64,000 bases of DNA from Cephalopachus bancanus (Eukaryota > Chordata > Mammalia > Primates > Tarsiidae), in assembly GCA_027257055.1 (NCBI GenBank), contig JAPVLO010000401.1, positions 1,612,001-1,676,000 of the forward strand. Reading direction: 5' to 3'. Position numbers and translations under genes: made by a program. Under the pieces are notes generated by a model, which was given only the letters and a program-made list of their open reading frames with translations, was not told where the DNA came from and did not search any database. Position 1 is the stretch's first letter; the number at the start of each line of letters is the position of its first letter. This document shows, piece after piece, positions 25,137 through 35,424 of the stretch.

Positions 25137-25150
25137 CCTTCAAGATGGTG
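25137..25150 (-). promoter_or_regulatory. Possible YY1-type motif in L1 5' UTR
   Basis: 'tcaagatggtggtg' reads on the plus strand here, inside the L1 5' UTR. The first bases of this L1 family also carry an AAGAT(G/A)GTGGC motif near 25725. YY1 sites at the 5' end of human L1 position transcription starts; function here is inferred from that precedent only. Confidence 0.3.
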
Positions 25151-25739
25151 GTGGGGTGCCTCTCTTGTCCTCTTCCATGGGACTTTGCCTCTGGACTCCC
25201 TCTGCAGCCCCTGCTGCCAGTGCCCTGCCAGGAGCTGAAGTGGTGAGCAAAAGCCAGGAGCCAGCAGTCTCTCTCCTGCTGCACTGGTGAGGGAAGGCCT
25301 TGGGAGATATTTTCTTCCTGCAACTTTTATCTGCTTAAAATAAAACAATGGCACTCACTTCTACAACCTGGGAAGGGCCAGGGATGAAGCAGAGAAGGTG
25401 CATCACCAGCTGCTGCATCAGAGGCCTGGCCACTTGCTCACGAGCCCCCACTTAGATATCTTTCCCAGCATTTTCTTCCCAGGGAGACTTTGTTGATTTT
25501 TTAAAAAAAAGGTAAGGACAAAAAAAATGGCACTAGGCTTCTGCATCCTGGGAATCGCTAGTGTCCAAGCCAGCAGCTGTGGCACCAGTCACTGCAACAG
25601 GAGTACCCTGGCTGCCAACTCCCTAGCCCTCACTCAGTCACTCACACACCCACTCACTCACCAACATGTACACAAAGTTTTCCATACACTCACACGGGGA
25701 CTCACATAGCCCTACTGGCTGGCCACTATCTTCCTGACT

Positions 25740-27130
25740 TCCTCCCACTTTCACTTTTAGACAGTAGCAGTTGTTGGTATTAAGTAACAAAATGTTTGGA
25801 AGTGGTAAATGTCAGGGAAAAAATTAACAATACATATTAAGCATGGAATGGTTCAAGGAACCATTGGTACTTTATTAATCAATGGAAAAAGGACAAAGCA
25901 CAACAATCCTCTTAGAAAGCAGCATGCAACATTTGTGAGCAAGACAGCATTTACCAACTCTGTTTGAGTAAGCTGAGGAAGTCTTATTTATAAAAACAAA
26001 TACGCTCTTTCTTCAAAAGTAAAATATTATTGATGGCATCCCAACGAGAATGAATAAAGTTATCTTTACTCTTTTCCATCTTCAAATATATTTTAATCTT
26101 TCCTCTGAAGGACAAAGGTCAACTGTGAAAAAGTTGGTCACATCACAGCTGGAGAAACTCACCTTCAAGAGTTTATTCTCCTGATGGGGGCAGAAATTAT
26201 ACAATTGGAACAAAAAGACAGCTAGTATAATTGCTACTCTCTCAGTTTCTCCTCTGTCTGGGTGATAGCTCCCGGGGGTGTTTATCATAACCTCTGACAA
26301 ATGAAGCAGCAGATAAAAAAGTTTCTCCAATTCAAAAACAAGGATTCAAATCTTCTAAATTTGTCTGACTGCCCCTCCCCATTTTGTTTGACGGAAGAGG
26401 CCAATCTAAGTTGTTCTAAAAATACAGAAGATGTGAATCAATATTTTATGAAGTTATTCCTTATCAAGAAGAATTGAAGAAAATATATGAAATACTGGAA
26501 ATGCATGACTTAAATAATTAATTTTTGTCCCACATCAATATGCTGCAAACATACTATTTCCCCAGAACAGAAATGTAGCAAACTATTTCCCCCAGACAAA
26601 ATTTGCCATGTATCTGGATGTTAACACACAGACATCTTTTTCCTAATTCCCCACTCACACTACCATCAGTTTTTATTACTTAACATATATTGAGGGCTAT
26701 TCGAGTTTAAAGTTCAATTTGTGAAGTGTATGCACAATTTCTTGGCCTTCCCACATGACTATTTTAATTTTTTCTTTTTCCAACAGAGGCTATACCACTA
26801 GAATTGGAAAGGAATAACTTTTTTCATATATTAGAACAACTTTAAAGAAAAACCATAATAAGAAATCTGGCTGCAGGCCAGACGTTCATGTGTGGTATTA
26901 AACATGGGTTAAAATGATCAACTCCATTTCTGTAGTCAGTTTAAGAGCAAGTTGCCTTTGTTTTGAAGTTCTTCACTTTCCACTCTTAATTATAGGTAAA
27001 GGAAAAGCCTTTCAATCATTTTATAGTTCCACACTTCTTTACACAGAAGTAGTAACTAAATTTAAAGAAAAAAAATCACACTTGAAGTTCCCCGAATTTT
27101 CTTAAGAAATTTAAGTTTAAAATGAATATC
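25740..27130. other. Unassigned non-coding DNA
   Basis: I searched this interval for more WDR11-like exons on the minus strand and for repeats, and recognised none. An 82-residue minus-strand open frame at 26330-26082 has no motif I know. Confidence 0.4.
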
Positions 27131-27133
27131 AGA

Positions 27134-27424
27134 TTGGGCATGATAGATGACTTATGCCTGTAATCCCAGTACTTTGGGAGACAGAGGCAAGAGGATTGCT
27201 TGAGACCAGCATGGCAACTTGGGGGAGAGAACATCTCTACATACATTTTTTTAAAAAAATTAGCCAGGCATAGTGGAGTACCTCTGGTTTTAGCTACTTG
27301 GATGGCCGAGGTGGAAGGATCACCTGAGTCCAACAGATAGAAGCTGCCATGGCCCTGAGTGAGTCACTGTACTCCAGCCTGGGTGACAGAGTAAGACTCT
27401 TAAAAAAAAAAAAAAAAAAAAAGG
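27134..27424 (+). mobile_element. AluJ-like SINE (old primate type)
   Basis: Sense dimeric Alu: 'cctgtaatcccagtactttgggag' in the left arm, a mid A-rich linker near 27248-27262, 'gactccagcc'-type right-arm end ('actccagcctgggtgacagagtaagac') and an 18-20 base A tail. Many substitutions and the older diagnostic state point to AluJ. Short flanking repeats around 'atatca' may be a worn target duplication. Confidence 0.85.
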
Positions 27425-28538
27425 ATATCAATGATAGTTCTGCAGAGCTAGCAAAAGACCTATGGACAGATACAGGAATACAGTTTTCGACTTCTGGCTT
27501 CACCTGATGGCAGTCACAGTTAGCATAAGAAGTGGGAGTACCAAATACAGTGGGCAGGAGTAGGGCAGTGACAAAAGCTAAAACATATCTTACTTAAGTT
27601 AAAGACAGCCCAAATGGCATTAGCAAGCATGAACACAAAGTGAAAGAGCAGGTTTTCAAAATTTTCTATCTTTGAAAGTGCCAAATATTGACTCTACAAA
27701 GGTCAGACAATTCCCAGAACTGACTCTGTAAATGACTAAAGAAGTCTCACGAAATTATCTACAGGGCAGCCTGGAGTGTGCAACAAAGGTAGACTAGGCG
27801 AATACTCAGTGCAGAAAGTTCCCTGCTCTGCTCCAGTCAGGATCAGAAATACTCCCCCCTCCAAAAGTTATCTTCCAATGATGAACACTGCATTTTGTCA
27901 GCCCAAAGTTGCCTTTTAAACTGATGGATGAATACATTCACAATCTTCCTGTTCCTTTTATGATACTCACATATGGGGTTTATTTTGCTACAATATTTTT
28001 TTTCTGGTAGAAACAAAACAAACAAACAAACAAACAAAAACCTCAAATCAACCAAACAGAAAAAGGGCAAGATACTGCAATCACCTACTTTTGCTCTGTC
28101 TGGCAATTTAAGTCAGAGATTACTATCAAAATTATGGGAGTCAGAAAACATTTCAAAATGTTGCCAAAAGACATAAGGGTCATTATTAAAAAGCCACTAA
28201 CTTTATCAGCAGACTGATATCCTCTGTTGAGTTCTCCTGAGTAAATTCTGAGTAAGACACCTCTATAAATGTAAACATTTTGTATCTTGTTAACAAACCA
28301 GAGAAAAGGGGCATTTATAAAACCTTAGTTGGCAAGAATTGACACCCATAGTTACAAACAGCGAATCATCTTAGCAAGTAGTAAAAAGACTCCAGCTTCA
28401 AATGAATGTATTTTCTTGAACTCAAATTCTAAGAAAATAAGACTAAAATGAGACAGAAGTAGCTTTCTCCCTAGAGGATAACAGCTTGTGGCAAAGTCAA
28501 GTCAAGTTTCAAAGTCCCTTTTCACTAGAATTTCATAC
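27425..28538. other. Unassigned DNA between AluJ and WDR11-like block
   Basis: Contains an (AAAC)n run at about 28012-28038. No exon of WDR11 beyond the block at 28539-28718 is visible on the minus strand here. If the duplication extended further 3', that part is lost or too diverged to see by eye. Confidence 0.4.
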
Positions 28539-28718
28539 GAGTGAACTCTTGTTCATCCATTCTAAAGCAGGCAGACTTCATAGACGTCTCTAGAATTCTG
28601 AGGCAACTGTCATATGATGCTGAGATCACTTTTTCTGATGTACACCAGTCTACGTTCAATATGGGAAAGGTCACATTTCTTGCACTTTTTTTTTTTTTTT
28701 TTGGCTCACAATCTGAAC
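28539..28718 (-). pseudogene. WDR11-like exon block 5 (C-terminal beta-propeller region)
   Basis: Minus strand reads RNVTFPILNVDWCTSEKV, then a diverged segment, then MKSACFRMDEQEFT, close to the WDR11 region around residues 770-815. The upstream edge has AG before GTTCAGAT at 28718, and the downstream edge has a GTATG donor-like sequence at 28538. A run of 17 A residues on the minus strand (plus-strand T run 28686-28702) replaces a few codons. The block is free of stops between that run and the donor, but the inserted tract and its neighbours make it non-functional. Confidence 0.85.
28686..28702. repeat. Homopolymer T run inside a WDR11-like exon block
   Basis: Seventeen consecutive T residues on the plus strand, followed by 'ggctcacaatctg'. 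No SINE or L1 body is attached to it. Confidence 0.95.
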
Positions 28719-28816
28719 CTTCAAGTGTGCATTTTGGTGTCACTTTTAGGCAGAAAAGGAGGACGTTTATCATTCTGGATAAAAGGTAGGAAGGCTGCCT
28801 GTGACAGAGGCCTAGC

Positions 28817-29100
28817 GCAGGATGGATTTAGAGTCGATCATACTCAGTAATCTATCACAGAAACAAAGGACAGAGTATCATATGTTCTCACTCATAAGCG
28901 GACCTTGAACAATTATAATACTATAAGAAAGGGATTGGCAGTAGTGGGAAACTGTCAGGGGAGGGAGGCTGGGATTGACAGTTGAGGAAGACTGTTAGGG
29001 GAGGGAGGAGCATATCTCATCAACAATGGTACCTGCATAATCAATGTTTGTATACCTAACCCTGAATTGTACCCTACATCTTTATAATTTTTAAAAAAAG
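28817..29100 (+). mobile_element. L1 (copy D), 3' UTR fragment
   Basis: It begins 'ggatttagagtcgatcatactcagtaatctatcacagaaacaaagg' and ends 'ccctgaattgtaccctacatctttataatttttaaaaaaag', matching the 3' UTR of copies A-C. It is a strongly 5'-truncated insertion in the former intron between WDR11-like blocks 4 and 5, so it postdates the pseudogene's parent structure. Confidence 0.88.
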
Positions 29101-29392
29101 AACTAAATAGCCTTTGGCAATCTCTCTTCCACATTTGACCTGCATTTTAAAGGTCTCAAAGACAGTGATAACATGAGAAAATAATAGCAAACTAAATCTG
29201 TTGCACTGTTACCTTCAGAATGGACATATTGTGAAGTAGAGATTTTAAAAGGAAGAAAATAATGTGTCATAAGAAACCTGACAAACCCATGATGTAGTTT
29301 TTATTTCTAAACAAAAAGAAGGAGGGGGAAAAAGTACAGTTCCTATAGTTAGCAGCTTCATTTACATTTCATCCTCAGAGAGCTAGGCTTAC

Positions 29393-29507
29393 CTCTTAAT
29401 TGTCCCATACCTCAGCTCCATCATTGCACACTGCTATTAATTTTTGGTTTTCTTTACCAGGAGCAAGATGAATCTTCCTCATCCAACTTAGTTGTATAGG
29501 AATTCCT
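29393..29507 (-). pseudogene. WDR11-like exon block 4
   Basis: Minus strand starts after an AG with AGGAATTCCTA and reads RGIPIQLSWMRKIHLAPGK, then LIAVCNDGAEVWD, followed by a stop and GAG before a GTAAG donor. This corresponds to the WDR11 segment ending in ...GAEVWDTKE; the Thr-Lys codons have become Asn-stop. The exon is 115 bp with AG and GT edges intact. Confidence 0.9.
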
Positions 29508-29510
29508 CTA

Positions 29511-31540
29511 AGGACAAACAAACAAAAACATCAAAATGATGTAGGATAATAACTAATCACCAGAAACTACATTCAACATCTCTTACTATTCCCATTTCTG
29601 ATAGGTCTGATATTGGAGGAACCACTTTACTTTATTAGACTGGGTGCTGCATCTGACAGAAAGGACTTGTTCTTTATTGTCAGCTGGAATAATGTCACAG
29701 CAGTTCTGCATGAGCCACTTGCAGATCAGGTACTCCTCTGAATGACAGGAGAGCTTGGCTCAAGGCCCTTCTTCCTAAGTTTAGATGACAAAGGACCCAA
29801 AGTTTCATGCTACACCTGACCATGTGTATCAGTTCTACTTGTCAAGTTGAAAGCTGCCAATGGAAGTGTATCAAGACATTACTCTTCTTTTTAACTGAGT
29901 CTTGGCTCATACCAATGGTATTGGTAATTAATGGGTATAATGAATAAAGCTATTTTAAAACTTTATTAAAATGAGTTTTGCTAGTATAAGTGTCATCAAA
30001 TTCTAATATAGAGCTCAGATACTAAAAGAGCTACATAGCATATCAATTTCAACTATGATGAAATAGATTTCAATTTAATAGACATTAAGTTGTTCACTGA
30101 GCTAGATTTATAGACAAGGGGTGTCTTTTGAAAAAGAAATGTTTTAGAAAAGAGGAAATTAATTAGAAAAAAGACAGAGAGTGAAGGAAAGTCTTTCTGG
30201 AGATCTGACTCAAACTTCTCTCTGCAAAGAAATAACTAAATCCCCTTCGAAGGAAAACTCAAAAGTTCTTTGTGCAATAAATTTTCTAGTGGAAAAAAGG
30301 ATACAGAGCTTCACTGATACCTTCTGGAACATTCTGGAATAAGAAAATGTAAGAAATACTCTTTATTATGGTCATATATACAGTGAGAATTCACAGAAAG
30401 TTCTGCATAGAAGGTACACATAGAAACAAAAAACAAGAATGAAACACTGTGGTCATAAATCTAATTTGGAGGAAGAGAAGAACTTGCAGTTCTAACAGAT
30501 GCACAGAGGCACTATCCTACAGAGCTTAGCAGCCTGGGTTCTGGAGTCAGACTGCCTGGACTCGAATCCCAGCTTGACCACTTAAACTGGTGTGTGATTT
30601 GGGGCATATTTACCTAACGTTTCTATGCCTTGGACTTCTTGTCAATAATGTAGAGGAAGTTTGTGAAACTTGAGTTGTTATTAGTGTGAATAAACTTATA
30701 ACCTGGTACCTGCCACACAGTAAATAGTCAATAATGTTAGCTACTAAATAATATTACTTGCCAATTACTTCTCTATTTATGAAAGGACACCTTTTATTAA
30801 AAAAAAAAAACAGCTTGTTTTTGCATTTATCATATGCTGTAAAAATTCACATGGTATCCATGGTAAGAAGTAGGAAAACTCCAGTGGTTTGCAAAACTGA
30901 CTATTAGTAAACTACTACAGACACCAAATACTGCGTAAAACCTGGTGGTAGTCAAGACACAAAAGAAAACCTCAATTTAAAAATCAATATTATAATCAAC
31001 CCAATAATAAGAAGCTTATATTATATATGAAGCAACACTTCTAGATTTTATGTCTATTTTCCTAACCATATAAACAGAATATCTAGTTAAGAATTTGCCT
31101 TTACTTAAACTTCTGAAAATAGATCATAAAGGACACTGCAGCTTTCCTCTTGCTCTCTCAGATCACTTGATGAAGGGATGCCAACTGACATTTTGTTAGG
31201 ACACTCATGCAGTCTTATGGAGAGATACACAGAAGGAAGAACTGAGGACTCTTACCAACAGCCAGCGATTCATTAGCAATAGTCATGTAAGTGGGCTATC
31301 TTGAAGGTGGATCCTTCTGCTTCAAATGACTGCAGTCATAACCAATATCTTGATTGCAACATCCTGAGACCCCTAACCACCTTAAAACATGGGGACTGGA
31401 TTTCTACTAGAGCATTCCATTTTTAGATAGCAATGTTAAATAAGCATATGTGTTTTCCAAAATCTCCTCCTGCATCCATTTTACCATAATAGCCTGTAAT
31501 CGTCAACAAAAACATTTTTATAATCTGTCTATTAAAAACA
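29511..31540. other. Former intron / deleted-exon interval, one MIR
   Basis: Parent WDR11 would have many exons between blocks 3 and 4, but none is recognisable here. The interval is AT-rich and non-coding apart from the MIR at 30510-30755. Confidence 0.45.
30510..30755 (+). mobile_element. MIR SINE, well preserved
   Basis: Sense MIR: 'ggttctggagtcagactgcctggactcgaatcccagcttgaccactta' includes the tRNA-type B box (GGACTCGAATCCC), followed by 'gtgtgatttgggg' and a tail of the MIR core. Confidence 0.88.
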
Positions 31541-31545
31541 TCCTG

Positions 31546-31860
31546 TGCCGGGTTCAGTGGCTCAGCCAATAATCCCAGCGCTTTAGGAGGCCAAGGTGAA
31601 TGGATTGCCTAAGCCCGAGGGTTCAAGACCCACCTGGGCAATTTGGCGAGACCTCATCTTTACAATAAACCAAAAATTAGCTGGGTATGGTAGCAGGCAC
31701 CTATAGATCCAGGTACTTGGAAGGCTGAGGCGGAAGGATCCCCGGGCCACAGTAGATCGAGGCTGCGGTGGCCAGGAGCAGCCACTGCACTCCAGTCTCA
31801 GTGACAGAGTGAGACTCCAACTCAAAAAATAAAATAAAATAAAAATAAATAAATAAATAG
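31546..31860 (+). mobile_element. Lineage-specific dimeric Alu, sense
   Basis: Starts 'gccgggttcagtggctcagcc', carries 'ggattgcctaagcccgagggttcaagacccacctgggc', a second arm with 'ggctgaggcggaaggatcc' and 'gtggccaggagcagccactgcactccagtc', and ends in 'actccaactc' plus an AAAT-rich tail. These variants (CTCAGCC instead of CTCACGCC, GACTCCAACTC at the end) distinguish it from human Alu families. Confidence 0.9.
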
Positions 31861-31913
31861 ATAAAAATAACCTGTGAGATGCATGCTGACACAGATTAGT
31901 ACATTCAAAATCT

Positions 31914-32197
31914 TTTTTTTTTTTTTTTTGAGTTGGAGTCTCACTCTGTCACCCAGACTGGAGTGCAGTGGCCATTCCCGGCCACCGCAGCTTCGACCTG
32001 CAGGGCCCTGGCGATCCTTCCGCCTCAGCCTTCCGAGTAGCCGGAATTATAGGCATGTGCTACCATGCCCGGCTAATTTTTTGATTTTATTGTAGAGATG
32101 AGGTCTCACCTGCCCAGGCGGCTTTTGAACCCATGGGCTCAATCACTCACCTCAGCCTCCCAAAGGCACGGGATTACCAAGCCACCGAGCCCGGCTG
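31914..32197 (-). mobile_element. Lineage-specific dimeric Alu, antisense, with target duplication
   Basis: Plus strand begins with a T run then 'gagttggagtctcactctgtcacccagactggagtgcagtggcc' and ends 'gccaccgagcccggc'. It is flanked by a perfect 12-base direct repeat, attcaaaatctt, at 31902-31913 and 32201-32212. It lies about 55 bases from the sense Alu upstream, making an inverted pair. Confidence 0.92.
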
Positions 32198-32344
32198 TAA
32201 ATTCAAAATCTTAGTTATGGAATTCCACAAGGCCATAAAAGGATATATATTTGTTAGTAAGGATTAATAATACTATTATACTTACAACCTGATTACTATC
32301 ATCCAAAAATAGTACTAGACTGTAATTCAAATCCTTCAGGGTAA

Positions 32345-32560
32345 TGCCTAACGTGGGAAGAGGACAGATAGTAAAGTCAGACAGACTTGAGTCTAAAACA
32401 CTGCTCTTTCGCATAACTAAGTTGGGTAAATTGGGAAAGTGACTTATTCCCCCTCAGTTTCCTTACAGGTAAAATGGAGAGAATTCCTCATAGACTATTT
32501 TGGGGATAAAAATTAGTAGTATATGGTAAATATTTAATCAAAATAGTTATGTTATTCTCT
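32345..32560 (+). mobile_element. MIR SINE
   Basis: 'gtaaagtcagacagacttgagtct' and 'cccctcagtttccttacaggtaaaatggagagaattcctcatagac' follow MIR order, sense. Confidence 0.75.
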
Positions 32561-33451
32561 GGTAGTTCGGGACAAGTTTAACGGATGACAGTATCTCCTT
32601 AAATAGCAAAACTGATTTACATCAAACTTCTTTGACAAAACTTTCCAAGTCAACTATGCTCAGGAAAATTTGTCAGATTAAATGATGTCCAGGAAAAACC
32701 TAGCACTCCTTCTTCTGTTTATCACGGCCCTGTTTTATCTGCTATTTACAAGATGTCCCAGAGTAAAAGCTATAACAGAACATGAGCAGCTGTTTATTTG
32801 TAATCTAGCAGACTGAGCATGTTGCCTTGAACAGATTATAGCAGCAGCTTCTATATTCAATTCCTCCTGAAAAGATAAAAATAAAATTCAAGTTGGATTT
32901 TAAAGTGGTTTACATAAAGAGATTATTTCTTAGAAGAAAATAATGAATGTTTACCAAACACAGTTAAATGCTACACTGCCCTCAGGATTAGAACACTATT
33001 GAGGTTTAACTGCACGCTGAGGTCTATAAAAAACTAATACGAAGAGCAGCTCATTTTCTGACTCAATCTAGGTTTTGTTTTTTGTTGTTGTTTTTTCCTT
33101 TTTTGGAAAGATTCCTGACTTTTGAACGACTGGAAGCTTAGAATCTATCACCAGATGTTTAGGGTTTTGGCTCTTACAGGCTCCCAAGCTGGGCCTACTG
33201 ACCATCTATTAGGATTGCTACAGAGCCTACTTCTCAACACGTGGTTACTTGGAGGTGCACACACTTTACAAAAGGCCTATAAATTCTAAGATTCGTCTGC
33301 AAATTTACAGACAGACAAAATAGAGATCACCTATACTTACCAAAAATCACTCAAGGTACTCAAAGCAATAAAGTTAGTCAAAGTACTGATATACATATAT
33401 GCTACTGTTACAATAATTTTTGATATTCCAGATAGTTCTGGGCTATACTAT
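32561..33451. other. Former WDR11-like intron, nothing recognised
   Basis: AT-rich DNA with no exon that I can match to WDR11. It includes the first copy of a 61-bp direct repeat (33171-33231). Confidence 0.4.
33171..33231. repeat. 61-bp direct repeat, copy 1
   Basis: Begins ctcttacaggctcccaagct and ends ttgctacagagcctact. It matches copy 2 at 34497-34557 in 59 of 61 positions (t/g and c/g differences). Confidence 0.95.
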
Positions 33452-33770
33452 AGGTTAAGCTTCCCTAATTCAAAAATCCGAAATGCTTTAAAATACAGTT
33501 TTTTGAGTGCCAACATGACAACTATGCTTTCTAATGATTCAGCGTAAACAAACTTAGTTTCACACACACGATTATTAAAAATATTATATAAACTTACCTT
33601 CAGGCTAGGTGTATAAAGTGTAAATAAAATATAAGTTTTGTTTAGATTTGGGTCCTATCCCAAGATATTTCATTATGCATATGAAAATACTCTACAATTC
33701 AAAATTGGAAATCTGAAAGACTTCTGTTCCTAAGTATTTTGCATAAGAAATACTCAACCTGTATTTAAAC
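33452..33770. mobile_element. Tigger/pogo-like non-autonomous DNA transposon
   Basis: The left edge 'taggttaagcttccctaattcaaaaatccgaaatgct' and the right edge 'agtattttgcataagaaatactcaacctgta' are imperfect inverted repeats. The interior ('gggtcctatcccaagatatttcattatgcatatgaaaat') matches a familiar old MER-type element with pogo-like termini. I do not recall the exact family name. Confidence 0.6.
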
Positions 33771-34496
33771 TCAGCCTACTAGACAAATACACAAACTAAT
33801 AATCTATGAAAATCGACATATAGCTATTTTGTGTACTTCCATGTATCTTCCACTTGATAATAAAAATTTGTTTATGAGCATACAAAAGATATTCAACAGA
33901 TATCTGTAAAGCAGCCCTGGTTAAAGCATCATGCTTTTAAAAACACACACACATCGCAACTATCTGCAGTTATGCAATTCCTAGGTGTGTGCATGCACAA
34001 CTTTCAAGTATTTAAGATTATGTGATTTTTAAAACTACATTCAGTACAAAGCAAAATAAATAAATAAATAAAAAGCACCTTCCAAAAATTAACCTTCACT
34101 TGCATATGAAAATCTAGAATGTACTGGGTTTATTGCTAATACGTTCAGAAAATTTTATAACACATTCCTGAAAATTTCATAAGGGCTTTTACTTTTCATA
34201 CTAAAATTATGTTGATACACAACTACAGCAGGATTTTAGCATCCTCTTGGGTAGTATTTCCAAATATAAAATGGCAATTAAGATGAAAAATTCATATAAA
34301 AATGAAATATCTTTCCATGATCAATTACAACACCAGTCTGAGTAGTATATCCCTTAGAGTTATTTGATATTTGAAGCCATACTTCATCATCAATTTCATT
34401 GTTACTCGACCATGAATATCATTCTTGCATGTGTAAGTCAGGTTATTTCGTGACAACTATAGCCTGATTGATTCAAGAAAACAAATATTACTTTGA

Positions 34497-34557
34497 CTCT
34501 TACAGGCTCCCAAGCTGGGCCTACTGACCATCTAGTAGGATTGCTACAGAGGCTACT
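34497..34557. repeat. 61-bp direct repeat, copy 2
   Basis: Second copy of the repeat at 33171-33231, 1.3 kb away, same orientation. The sequence beyond the 61 bp does not match, apart from a few preceding bases (ttggctc versus ttgactc). Confidence 0.95.
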
Positions 34558-34737
34558 GATTTCACTGATAAATTAGCTACTAAAGGTTTCAGTATTCGGG
34601 GGAAAAAATGGCAATGTAATTTTCAGAAGCATATGTCAAATTCTTAGCATGAAGCTTGGCTCAGTCATTTTTTATTTTATTGCCAACATTATTCCTACTA
34701 ATCTATGTGCTTGTTTCTTAAAACTAGAGATCTAGTA

Positions 34738-34769
34738 CGCATACTGCAAGTTAAGAGCTCGGGCTCTGG
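34738..34769 (+). mobile_element. MIR 5' fragment
   Basis: 'tgcaagttaagagctcgggctctgg' matches the start of MIR, which normally continues 'agtcagactgcctgg'. It stops abruptly where an Alu fragment begins. Confidence 0.5.
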
Positions 34770-34831
34770 TAATCCACTCACCTCAGCCTCCCAAAGGTGC
34801 GGGATTACAGGCTGAGCCACCGAGCCGGGCT
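34770..34831 (-). mobile_element. Lineage-specific Alu, 5' 62 bp only, no tail
   Basis: Plus strand 'aatccactcacctcagcctcccaaaggtgcgggattacaggctgagccaccgagccgggct' is the reverse complement of the first part of the lineage Alu. The rest of the left arm, the right arm and the A tail are missing. Confidence 0.85.
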
Positions 34832-35239
34832 AGGATGGTTTTTTGTAAAGCAAAAAATTAAATTGGCCACAGACTAGATGAAACCCTTGATTTAAGTTAT
34901 ATAAATATTCCTAGAAAAACACATTTAATTAAGGCTGAATTCAAATATCCAAGTAACTCCACCCCTGGCTAGTCTAATACCATTCACGAATTCCACAGTG
35001 AAGATGTAGCTTGCTGATTTATATTTCTATTGAAATTGCAAATAATATGAGGTTTTGATTTAGTATATGTATTAGGAGCTACAGATGTATAAACTTGTTG
35101 TGCCTTCTCACTTCATTCAGTCATTTTAACATTATAGATGTACAGTACATGTGTGTATATCTCTATATCTCATGTATGAAGCATTACTATCTTATAAATA
35201 TCTCACTTAACTCATTTTCCACAAGCAAATACTACTCAC

Positions 35240-35413
35240 AAGTTAAATGTGAGGGATCAAAAGGGTCAAAAGAAGAAGAAAGAATGTTATCTGCATAGCT
35301 CTTCTTCCCAGTTTGGTGCCAGTATCTGCATTCCAAAGCACAATGTAATTTGGCAGGTAGATAGCTAGCAGTAAATCTCATGAGGCATCTTGGTTCCACA
35401 ACCAATGAACCAT
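35240..35413 (-). pseudogene. WDR11-like exon block 3
   Basis: Minus strand reads WLWNQDAS, a stop, DLLLAI, then PNYIVLWNADTGTK, then (after a 1-base deletion in the CTC-TGG-AAG region) KKSYADNILSSSFDPFDPSH up to CACATTTAACTT before a GTGAG donor. In WDR11 the same place encodes WLWNQDASRDLLLAIHPP and KSYADNILSFSFDPFD. The Arg codon CGA became TGA, a CpG-type change. The acceptor AG looks mutated. Confidence 0.92.
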
Positions 35414-35424
35414 TATGGCAAAAC

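Larger units (their letters stand above)
18395..25735 (-). mobile_element. Near full-length L1 (copy B), mutated
   Basis: The element spans about 7.3 kb on the minus strand. From its 5' end it has a GC-richer 5' UTR (25735-24540), an A-rich and CA-rich linker (24540-23600), ORF1 (about 23490-22650), ORF2 (about 22540 to about 18900) and a 3' UTR ending in a T-run near 18400. Endonuclease, reverse transcriptase and C-terminal ORF2 pieces are all recognisable on the minus strand but in separate frames, so no full ORF survives. It is the best internal reference in this window for judging truncations in the other copies. No clear target duplication was found. Confidence 0.93.

Noticed and set aside
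30510..30600. tRNA-like sequence with a B box
   Set aside because: It is the tRNA-derived head of a MIR SINE; there is no full cloverleaf.
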